From assembly GCF_000315625.1 (NCBI RefSeq), contig NW_005434502.1, positions 35,682-99,681 of the forward strand: a stretch of DNA of 64,000 nucleotides, written 5' to 3'. The notes under the pieces are model-generated. The model was not told the DNA's origin. It ran no database searches and saw only the letters and a list, made by a program, of their open reading frames with translations. The position numbers and the translations under genes were made by a program. This stretch comes from Guillardia theta CCMP2712 (Eukaryota > Cryptophyceae > Pyrenomonadales > Geminigeraceae). This document shows, one piece after another, positions 54,100 to 61,823 of the stretch (position 1 is its first letter; every line of letters starts with the position of its first letter).

Positions 54100-54426
54100 G
54101 ATGGAACGTATGCCAGCCGTGCCAGTCAGATAGCGCCGAGTTAACAAAAACTCTCCTGTAAACCAAGACGACTTACGTGGCAAGGCGGCCGATGTAGCGT
54201 ATGAGACGAAGAGGGGGCTTTCCTAGCCGTCTTGCTAAGGTCCTCTCATGTCTGGATACTTGGGTTTCACATCCTAGCATACAGTCTATCTCTCATGTGC
54301 TCCTCAATTCTGGTTTTGTGTGCATTAAACTCGGTCTTGAGCAAAAACTGTCTTGTTACAACTAAGGTCGATGTGATATCTGCGTGACTTTGGACTAGTA
54401 CAAGTCTAACAAACTTGTATTCCGTC
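54100..54426 (+). repeat. 5' LTR
   Basis: 327 bp, same as 55297-55623 with no difference that I could find by direct reading. Confidence -1.
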
Positions 54427-54440
54427 GGTTATGAGCCTCG
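54427..54440 (+). promoter_or_regulatory. Candidate primer-binding site
   Basis: GGTTATGAGCC directly after the 5' LTR is complementary to the anticodon arm of initiator tRNA-Met, as in Copia half-tRNA priming. Confidence -1.
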
Positions 54441-55283
54441 ATTACATGCTCAATCATGTTGATCTTATATTTGGTTAGTTGAATTGTTTACTGGAGCTTT
54501 TTCTTTCTTGGTATCGTTCGTTACTGTCGAAAATTCATGCAATTCAAGCCTTACAAATTCGGATGACTCCTCTCTTCAATCAGGCTCTCTCTCTAGCCGC
54601 AAGTTGTTTAGGCCTCTCATCTCAGCCTCAATTTGTTTGATTGATCTTCGAATTGGAAAAACAAGCCTTTCCCCAGCCAGATTGGTCGGTCGAATATCTG
54701 CTTAACCGTGTGGAAACGCACTTGAAGCTGATTCGATTTTAATCTTCTTGATCTTTGAGTAGGATCAAATGGAACTACCAGGAGATCTGGCGGAAGTTTC
54801 ATGTCATGGAGCTAGGCTGTGGCATGCATAACTGGAGCTACTTCTGGATCGGCGAACAAGGTACAACTGCTCAACAATCTTCGAATGCCTTGAAACGGAT
54901 GTTCCATCTCGCGGCAGCAATCTCTGGTCACAAGTTCTTTACGGTTCAAAATTTATCTTTTGGTCTTCAAATGCCGGCGGGCACGCTCTCTCTCTCTCTC
55001 TCTCTCTCTCTTATCTGAACTCCGAAGTTCTCTCCTCAGACTCTCTTATCTTATCCTCCTTCTCTCGTCATTGCATCAGCTCGCCAGGCATCTCCCTTAT
55101 CTCTGCACTGCACATCTAATAGACCTGCATGAAAATCTTCTTCAGAATGGACAATCCTTGAATGGTTATTGCCCACTCAGCATGACTGTGAACTTGACGT
55201 TGTATCATCGTATCTTGACTTGGATCTGCTGACATTCTTGTTTGTGTGACTTTCTGACGTCCGATGTAACGTACTATTTCAGA

Positions 55284-55297
55284 AACTCGGGGGGAGG
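55284..55297 (+). promoter_or_regulatory. Polypurine tract
   Basis: CTCGGGGGGAGG ends at the 3' LTR, the expected start site for plus-strand DNA synthesis. Confidence -1.
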
Positions 55298-55623
55298 ATG
55301 GAACGTATGCCAGCCGTGCCAGTCAGATAGCGCCGAGTTAACAAAAACTCTCCTGTAAACCAAGACGACTTACGTGGCAAGGCGGCCGATGTAGCGTATG
55401 AGACGAAGAGGGGGCTTTCCTAGCCGTCTTGCTAAGGTCCTCTCATGTCTGGATACTTGGGTTTCACATCCTAGCATACAGTCTATCTCTCATGTGCTCC
55501 TCAATTCTGGTTTTGTGTGCATTAAACTCGGTCTTGAGCAAAAACTGTCTTGTTACAACTAAGGTCGATGTGATATCTGCGTGACTTTGGACTAGTACAA
55601 GTCTAACAAACTTGTATTCCGTC
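55297..55623 (+). repeat. 3' LTR
   Basis: 327 bp, identical to the 5' LTR, followed by the GCCGG target duplication and the satellite. Confidence -1.
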
Positions 55624-56611
55624 AGCCGGCCCTTAGTAAGAGCAGCCGGCCCTTAGTATTAGTAAGAGCAGCCGGCCCTTAGTAAGAGCAGCCGGCCCTT
55701 AGTAAGAGCAGCCGGCCCTTAGTAAGAGCAGCCGGCCCTTAGTAAGAGCAGCCGGCCCTTAGTAAGAGCAGCCGGCCCTTAGTAAGAGCAGCCGGCCCTT
55801 AGTAAGAGCAGCCGGCCCTTAGTAAGAGCAGCCGGCCCTTAGTAAGAGCAGCCGGCCCTTAGTAAGAGCAGCCGGCCCTTAGTAAGAGCAGCCGGCCCTT
55901 AGTAAGAGCAGCCGGCCCTTAGTAAGAGCAGCCGGCCCTTAGTAAGAGCAGCCGGCCCTTAGTAAGAGCAGCCGGCCCTTAGTAAGAGCAGCCGGCCCTT
56001 AGTAAGAGCAGCCGGCCCTTAGTAAGAGCAGCCGGCCCTTAGTAAGAGCAGCCGGCCCTTAGTAAGAGCAGCCGGCCCTTAGTAAGAGCAGCCGGCCCCA
56101 GTTAGTAAGAGCAAAGCCGGCCCTTAGTCAGAGCAAAGCCGGCCCTTAGTAAGAGCAAAGCCGGCCCTTAGTAAGAGCACAGCCGGCCCTTAGTAAGAGC
56201 AGCCGGCCCTTAGTAAGAGCAAAGCCGGCCCTTAGTAAGAGCAAAGCCGGCCCTTAGTAAGAGCAGCCGGCCCTTAGTAAGAGCAAAGCCGGCCCTTAGT
56301 AAGAGCAGCCGGCCCTTAGTAAGAGCAAAGCCGGCCCTTAGTAAGAGCAGCCGGCCCTTAGTAAGAGCAGCCGGCCCTTAGTAAGAGCAGCCGGCCCTTA
56401 GTAAGAGCAGCCGGGGCCCTTAGTAAGAGCAGCCGGCCCTTAGTAAGAGCAGCCGGCCCTTAGTAAGAGCAGCCGGCCCTTAGTAAGAGCAGCCGGCCCT
56501 TAGTAAGAGCAGCCGGCCCTTAGTAAGAGCAGCCGGCCCTTAGTAAGAGCAGCCGGCCCTTAGTAAGAGCAGCCGGCCCTTAGTAAGAGCAGCCGGCCCT
56601 TAGTAAGAGCA
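55624..56611. repeat. 20-bp satellite array 3 (about 49 units)
   Basis: Direct AGCCGGCCCTTAGTAAGAGC units. A central zone (about 56090-56340) holds units with extra AA before GCCGG, which alternate with normal ones. One unit contains an insertion (AGTATTAGTAAG near 55660) and one has GGGG. It ends at GCATGCTGCCCTGCGGCG, the leader of family copy 1. Confidence -1.
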
Positions 56612-56699
56612 TGCTGCCCTGCGGCGCGTAGGGAGAGCGCAAGGGGACCGGTGGAAGCTGCGAGCAAGAGGTTCGTATAGTTCAAACAGCTTTCTAAGC

Positions 56700-58413
56700 A
56701 TGGTACTACAGTATGATGAGAGCGTTCGCAACCTGCTGTATCGGAGATCATGCCAATACACGCAGGGTGAGCGCTCTGGAGGCCACGTCGAGGAAGCCGC
56801 CGACCTCGTCGAGAAGGTGAAGAGCTTCATGAAGCGTTATCCGAATAGTCGGACAGCTTATGCTTGCAGAGCTGAGGGGGGATGCACTCCCGACGCTATC
56901 GCTGAAGCCATCCGCTCGACATGTCGGCAGGCGAGACGCGACCTGTTTGAAGACTCTCTGAGCGAATGGAGCTCAGAGTCGAGAGCATGGTTTATTCAAC
57001 AGATGGAGGAGGCCAAGAAGCAGAATGTCGAGACATACATCGGCACCGAAGGCACCGAGGGGACCTCCTTCATCTCCATGACTCTCCTAGGGATTTCCTC
57101 GATGTTTGTTCGACAAGAAGAAAAGTTGAAAACGAAGCTTATGGAGCTAGGTCTCATGGTAGACTCAGTCGATGGAGTCGACAAGGCCATCATGTGGAAA
57201 GCACCTTACAGACCTGAGATAGCACGAGCAGACGACATCTCAGTCACCGTCTCCTTCCTTCGGAATGAAGCAGCCATGGAGCTATGGGAAGGCAGGAGAG
57301 AATACACTATCGAAGGGAGAGTCTTTCGAGCCACAGAGGTGAGCATTGCACATGACCGGTCGTTCAAGCTCCGAGCCAAGCGAGGACCTTGGGGCAAGGG
57401 AGGGAGCCTTGCCGAGCTATCACAGCTCTTAGCTCTTGGAGGAATGCTCTTGCAGCCGCAGAGGTACAACCGCTTGCTGGCATGCTCGTGCAGGGTGCTG
57501 GGCAGAGAGGTCGCAAGGGGCCGAGCCCGAAGACGTATGTTGCTGTTGGGGCAAGTACGGGAACTCTCCAGCAAAAAGAGCTGGAGTGGGTGCTAAGCTC
57601 GCCTTCGACGGCAAGTTGCGAGCAGACCTTGGCCTCGTTCAGAGAGAGCGAGGCGATGGAGGGGGTGCACCTGACTCTCATCAGCGACGACGCCAAGCTC
57701 AGAGAGACGTTTGCAGTCGAGCTCACAGCCGACACCTTCGTTCCTAGGGGAAAGATCGCTAAGCAAAGGAGGGCACTTCGCGAGAGAGATCATGCGGGGC
57801 GCAGCAGCTTCAGAGTACAGATCAAGTCGAGGTCAAGCATGAGCACAGGCCGCTTCTCGAGGAAGGAGATGGAAGCGCTGTGCGGAGGAGGTAACACATC
57901 GATCACGAGAGTCAAGCGAGCCATGTTGGAGTTAGCAAGAAGGATAGGCGTGACGCCGGTCAGCGTCGAGGTCGAGGAGGATCGTGACACGCTGAGCTGG
58001 GATGGGAGCCTGATAGCTCTCTCCCTGGCGACCAAGGCAGAGGCTCACGCTTGATGGAAGACATGCCCTTCTACTTGGAAGGGATCCTGGAAGTCAAGCT
58101 CGAAGCGGTGGGGTTCAAGCTCAACGGGCCTCAGCATGAGGAGGAGAGGAGCCCGAGCAGCGAGGAGCAAGCTCAAGAGCCCCAAGCCGGGCAGCAGCAA
58201 GGCGCTGGATGGCTGGAGCTCAGCGACATCGACAGGATCACCATGGAAGCAGCGTCGCCGTCAGGGCCAGTCGATCAACAGGTCTTGCTCGACCTCTCGA
58301 CGATGCTCTTGGAGACATCAGAGGAGGAGCTGCTAGCTGGCAAGCCGATCTCTTTGGAGCTAGACAAGAGTGTTGGCAAGCTGCATGACACCTTCTGCTC
58401 GCCAAGGTGTCAT
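56700..58413 (+). pseudogene. Subtelomeric gene family, copy 1: frameshifted and 3'-truncated
   Basis: Starts at ATG 56700 (MVLQYDESVRNLLYRR), clearly homologous to the 715-aa copy 2. Two lesions are visible. A deletion of about 50 bp near 57440-57460 shifts the frame (first open block ends 57596; homology continues in the 57389-58054 frame). A one-base loss near 58048 in CTC(G)ACGC shifts it again into the 58051-58416 frame. The copy then stops abruptly: homology ends at the sequence matching HDTF and a 10-bp fold-back is followed by TTTAGGG. About 145 residues are missing. Divergence from copies 2 and 3 is well above that between them, so it is older. Confidence -1.
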
Positions 58414-58514
58414 TAGGGTTTAGGGTTTAGGGTTTAGGGTTTAGGGTTTAGGGTTTAGGGTTTAGGGTTTAGGGTTTAGGGTTTAGGGTTTAGGGTTTAG
58501 GGTTTAGGGTTTAG
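58414..58514. repeat. Telomere-type (TTTAGGG)n tract, about 14 units
   Basis: Pure TTTAGGG units start immediately after the fold-back at the end of copy 1 and end with TTTAGAGCGCCGG. It is the longest telomere tract in the window, and its G-rich strand reads rightward. Confidence -1.
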
Positions 58515-58515
58515 A

Positions 58516-58627
58516 GCGCCGGTTATTTCAGGCAGCGCCGGTTATTTCAGGCAGCGCCGGTCATTTCAGGCAGCGCCGGTTATTTCAGGCAGCGCCGGTT
58601 ATTTCAGGCAGCGCCGGTTATTTCAGG
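58516..58627. repeat. 19-bp minisatellite leader (GCGCCGGTTATTTCAGGCA)n, 6 units
   Basis: Six direct units of 19 bp, one with a T-to-C change. The array ends at CACCATGGCTGCACG, the start of the leader shared with copy 3. The related array before copy 3 uses a 22-bp version. Confidence -1.
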
Positions 58628-58720
58628 CACCATGGCTGCACGCGTGGTGTAGGGGAAGCTGCCAGGGCGCCAAGGAAGCTGCAAGCGAGAGGTTTGTATA
58701 CTTCAAATAGCTTTCTAAGT
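58628..58720 (+). promoter_or_regulatory. Conserved 93-bp leader before copy 2
   Basis: CACCATGGCTGCACGCGTGG up to the start codon is the same at 61731-61823 and, with small losses, at 61343-61433. A diverged version precedes copy 1. Its conservation next to the ORF suggests promoter or 5' UTR function, or shared duplication. Confidence -1.
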
Positions 58721-60868
58721 ATGGTTCTTCAGTATGATGAAAATGTTCGCAAACTGCTGTATCGGAGATCATGCCAATACACGTTGAGCGGACTTGTGGA
58801 TGCCTCTGTCCTCGAAGCTGATCTCGTCGAGAGGGTGAAGAGCTTCGCGAAGCGTTATCCGAACAGCAGGACAGCCCAGGCTTGCAAGGCTGTGGAGGGA
58901 TGCACCCCCGACGCTATCGCAGAAGCCATCCGCTCGACATGTCAGCAGGCACGACGTGAGCTTCTGCAAGAAGCGATGACTGGATGGAGTGACGCATCCA
59001 GAGAGTGGTTTATGCAGCAGATTGAGGAAGCCAAGAAGGAGAAGGTCGAGACATACACCGCCTCAGCAGGCAACGAGGTAACTTCCTTCATCTCCATGAC
59101 TCTCCTGGGCATCTCCTCGGTGTATGTCAACCATGAAGAAAAGCTGAAGAAGAAATTTGAAGAGATCGGACTGATCGTAGACTCAGTGCAAGAGAGTAAA
59201 GCAATCATGTGGAAGGCTCCGTATAGACCCGAGATAGCGAGTGCTGAGGAGATCCCGGTGACTGTTTCCTTCCTCCGCAATGCACAAGCGGAGAAGCTCT
59301 GGCAGGGAAGAGAGGACTTCGCGATCGATGGTCGCAAGTTCACAGCTGTACATGTGAGCATCGTGCACGATCGATCTTTCAAGATTCGAGCCAAGAGAGG
59401 ACCCTGGGGCAAAGGGGGCAGCTTGGCAGAGCTGACTCACCTGCTAACCTTGGGCGGCATGACAACGGCTGAGATAGCTGCCGTCTATCGCTATCAGCTG
59501 CTGCGCCAGTCCCTTGCAGCGGTCCAACTCCAGCCGCTGGCAGGCATGCTGGTCGCTGGGGCGCCAGGACAGCAAGTCCACAAAGGCTTAGGTCAGAAAG
59601 GCTTCATCGCTGTAGGGGCCAACGTCATCTGGAGACAGAGGGAGGTGGAGTGGATCGTCTCCTCGAGCTGCCCAGAGGCGAATGATACAGCATTTCGAGC
59701 TTTCCGAGAGAGCGAAGCGATGGAGGGAGTACACCTGACTCTGTTCAGCGAGGACCCGAAGATCAGAGAGGCGCTCGCAGTCGAGTTGACAGCTGATCGC
59801 TTTGTGTCCAGAAATAAGTTGAAGAAGGCATCAAGGATGCAGAAGAAGGCAGGCGGCAAGGACGGCAAGGAGATCAAGATCATCATCAAGTCGACGGCGG
59901 CATCTGGTCGCTTCACGAGGAAGGAGATGGAGGGGCTGTGCAACGGCGGCAACACGTCTATCGCAAGAGTCAAGAGAGTCTTGTTGGAGATCGCTAACAG
60001 GCTCGAGATCAACGTTGAAGGCATCGACATGGAGGAGGATTTGAACACCAAGTCCTGGAACGGGTCCAAGCTATGCATCCTCCTCGGCTCCACGGAGGAT
60101 GCTCGACGCATGATGAAGGAGCTGCCCTTCTATCTCGAAGGCGCAGCAACCAAGCTCGAAGCAGTCGGCTTCGACAAGGAGCCTGACTCTGAGGCGGCTG
60201 GTCAGCGGGGCACCAGCGACGCAGCGCAGCGACAGGAGGAGAGCGAGGGAGAGTGGCTGGAGTTTACAGACCTGGAGAGGATCACAATGGAGGCAGCATC
60301 TCCGTCAAGCCAAGAGGACATGCAGCTCGTCAGCGAGCTGTCAGCAGTCATCGAAGATGCAGCTTCTTTGAACGAGACGGGGACGAGCGAGCCGATCAAG
60401 CTGGTCCTGGACAAGGCCGTTGGCAACCTCCACGACACCTTCTACTCTCCGGGGAGCCTGGAGTTCATGGCGCTGGGAGAGTGGGCGAAGATGCCAGAGG
60501 AGCAGGGAGTGGGACGCAACGCGCTCAAGGAGAAGCTGGGGAAGTGGCTGCAGAGCAAGCGCTGGACTCGCGTGCAAGGAGAGAGCAAGAAGGCAAGGAG
60601 GGGCAGCGCGTTCTCGCCACGGGCAACGGCAGCTGCTGAGCTTGAGCAGGAGGCGGAGAGCGACGACATAGAGCGTCGATCTCTTAGCCTCCTGTTCATA
60701 GCACTGAGTAAATTCGCAGAGATGCATGTGCTGGCCTGCTCGCTGAAGGTGGACAAGAAGGACCGACTGCGGGTGGAGATGAGGGAAGATGACGAAGAAG
60801 AGGAAGACATGGAGGAAGAGCAAGGCGAGGGCGAGGAAGAAGACGGGGCGAGCCCGTACCGAGCTTGA
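58721..60868 (+). CDS. Subtelomeric gene family, copy 2: intact 715-aa protein of unknown function
   Basis: It starts at ATG 58721 (MVLQYDENVRKLLYRRSC) and stops after ...DGASPYRA. There are no introns, unlike the intron-dense genes of the first 53 kb. The N-terminal third is helical and basic/acidic (YPNSRTAQACKAVEGCTPDA, QQARRELLQEAMTGW). The middle has beta-like stretches and a GPWGKGGSLAELTHLLTLGG segment, then IKSTAASGRFTRKEMEGLCN and IARVKRVLLEIANRL, which look like helical nucleic-acid or protein-binding units. The C-terminal quarter is Glu/Asp/Ser-rich (MREDDEEEEDMEEEQGEG). I see no catalytic motif and no RT, endonuclease or helicase signature. Family features point to a telomere-linked repeat unit. 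It could be a retroelement ORF1, a subtelomeric antigen-like gene or something new. Confidence -1.
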   Translation: MVLQYDENVRKLLYRRSCQYTLSGLVDASVLEADLVERVKSFAKRYPNSRTAQACKAVEGCTPDAIAEAIRSTCQQARRELLQEAMTGWSDASREWFMQQIEEAKKEKVETYTASAGNEVTSFISMTLLGISSVYVNHEEKLKKKFEEIGLIVDSVQESKAIMWKAPYRPEIASAEEIPVTVSFLRNAQAEKLWQGREDFAIDGRKFTAVHVSIVHDRSFKIRAKRGPWGKGGSLAELTHLLTLGGMTTAEIAAVYRYQLLRQSLAAVQLQPLAGMLVAGAPGQQVHKGLGQKGFIAVGANVIWRQREVEWIVSSSCPEANDTAFRAFRESEAMEGVHLTLFSEDPKIREALAVELTADRFVSRNKLKKASRMQKKAGGKDGKEIKIIIKSTAASGRFTRKEMEGLCNGGNTSIARVKRVLLEIANRLEINVEGIDMEEDLNTKSWNGSKLCILLGSTEDARRMMKELPFYLEGAATKLEAVGFDKEPDSEAAGQRGTSDAAQRQEESEGEWLEFTDLERITMEAASPSSQEDMQLVSELSAVIEDAASLNETGTSEPIKLVLDKAVGNLHDTFYSPGSLEFMALGEWAKMPEEQGVGRNALKEKLGKWLQSKRWTRVQGESKKARRGSAFSPRATAAAELEQEAESDDIERRSLSLLFIALSKFAEMHVLACSLKVDKKDRLRVEMREDDEEEEDMEEEQGEGEEEDGASPYRA

Positions 60869-60910
60869 GCTGAGCCCAAGGTAAGGAGAGAAGGTAGGAG
60901 GCGACCGAAG

Positions 60911-61100
60911 GCCAAGGTGAGGAGAGGCAACTCTCCTGACTGAAGCTGAGGAAGCTGAATGGAGGACGAGTAGGTGGCGACTGAAGGCCAAGGTGAGGAG
61001 AGGCAACTCTCCTGACTGAGGCTGAGGAAGCTGAATGGAGGTAGAGTAGGTGGTGACCGAAGGCCAAGGTGAGGAGAGGCAACTCTCCTGACTGAGGCTG
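60911..61100 (+). repeat. Three 76-bp repeats, each with a GCAA-loop hairpin
   Basis: GGCCAAGGTGAGGAGAGGC marks three units starting about 60911, 60987 and 61063 in the 3' region of copy 2. Each contains AGGAGAG-GCAA-CTCTCCT (60920-60937, 60996-61013, 61072-61089): a perfect 7-bp stem closed by a GNRA-type tetraloop. The A/T-rich tail (TAATAATAACAATAATA) that follows meets TTTAGGG at 61288. Confidence -1.
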
Positions 61101-61287
61101 AGGAAGCCAAGAGAAGACAGCAGAAGTAGAGAGTAGAAAGACGCCTCAGAAGCAGGGTTCGCATTGTAGGCCGTGTACTCCCAGTGCTCGAGCGCCTCTT
61201 TAGACTAGGATCCAATTGCACAAGCCCACAACGAGGCCGAGCAACATTCTAGCATTCTAATAAACTCACATAATAATAACAATAATA

Positions 61288-61303
61288 GGGTTTAGGGTTT
61301 AGG
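61288..61303. repeat. Telomere-type tract after the copy 2 tail
   Basis: GGGTTTAGGGTTTAGG follows the A/T-rich tail AATAATA directly and leads into a leader fragment. Confidence -1.
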
Positions 61304-61342
61304 AGAGGCATGCTGCTCTGCGGCGGAGCGCCGGTTATTTCA

Positions 61343-61456
61343 GCACCATGGCTGCACGCGTGGTGTAGGGGAAGCTGCCAGGGCGCCAAGGAAGCTGCAA
61401 GCGAGAGTTTGTATACTTCAATAGCTTCTAAGTATGGTTCTTCAGTATGATGAAAA
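61343..61456 (+). pseudogene. Copy 4: leader plus first 8 codons, then telomere repeat
   Basis: The leader (CACCATGGCTGCACGCGTGG on) and ATG at 61434 (MVLQYDEK) match the start of copies 2 and 3 but the ORF is cut after about 23 nt. A TTTAGGG tract begins at 61457. Several single-base losses in short homopolymers (GG to G, AAA to AA, TTT to TT) distinguish it from copies 2 and 3. Confidence -1.
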
Positions 61457-61472
61457 GGGTTTAGGGTTTAGG
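61457..61472. repeat. Telomere-type tract at the copy 4 break
   Basis: GGGTTTAGGGTTTAGG follows directly on the truncated ORF and leads to the 22-bp minisatellite. Confidence -1.
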
Positions 61473-61730
61473 AGCGCCGGTTATTTCAGGCACCAGCGCC
61501 GGTTATTTCAGGCACCAGCGCCGGTTATTTCAGGCACCAGCGCCGGTTATTTCAGGCACCAGCGCCGGTTATTTCAGGCACCAGCGCCGGTTATTCAGGC
61601 ACCAGCGCCGGTTATTCAGGCACCAGCGCCGGTTATTTCAGGCACCAGCGCCGGTTATTTCAGGCACCAGCGCCGGTTATTTCAGGCACCAGCGCCGGTT
61701 ATTTCAGGCACCAGCGCCGGTTATTTCAGG
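61473..61730. repeat. 22-bp minisatellite leader, about 12 units
   Basis: Twelve direct units of AGCGCCGGTTATTTCAGGCACC, two with one T lost. It corresponds to the 19-bp array before copy 2 with three extra bases per unit. Confidence -1.
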
Positions 61731-61823
61731 CACCATGGCTGCACGCGTGGTGTAGGGGAAGCTGCCAGGGCGCCAAGGAAGCTGCAAGCGAGAGGTTTGT
61801 ATACTTCAAATAGCTTTCTAAGT

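Larger units (their letters stand above)
54099..55624 (+). mobile_element. Non-autonomous Copia-like LTR retrotransposon
   Basis: Two identical 327-bp direct repeats (54100-54426 and 55297-55623) flank 870 bp of internal DNA. Outer ends read TG...CA, and the GCCGG at 54094-54098 recurs directly after 55624, which fits a 5-bp target duplication in the satellite. Right after the 5' LTR comes GGTTATGAGCC, an 11-nt complement of the anticodon arm GGCTCATAACC of yeast-type initiator tRNA-Met. Copia elements use that arm. A polypurine tract (GGGGGGAGG) ends just before the 3' LTR. The interior has no gag, protease, integrase or RT motifs; it holds a short open frame (54755-55018) and a (CT)n tract. 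So it needs help from an autonomous relative. LTR identity indicates a recent insertion. Confidence -1.

Noticed and set aside
53640-56611. CRISPR-like array
   Set aside because: The units are head-to-tail 20-bp satellite copies with no variable spacers, in a eukaryotic setting.
58769-60111. Minus-strand frames (66, 156, 85 and 172 aa) inside copy 2, repeated at the same offsets in copy 3
   Set aside because: Antisense shadows of the sense ORF. Their conservation is explained by near-identity of the copies.
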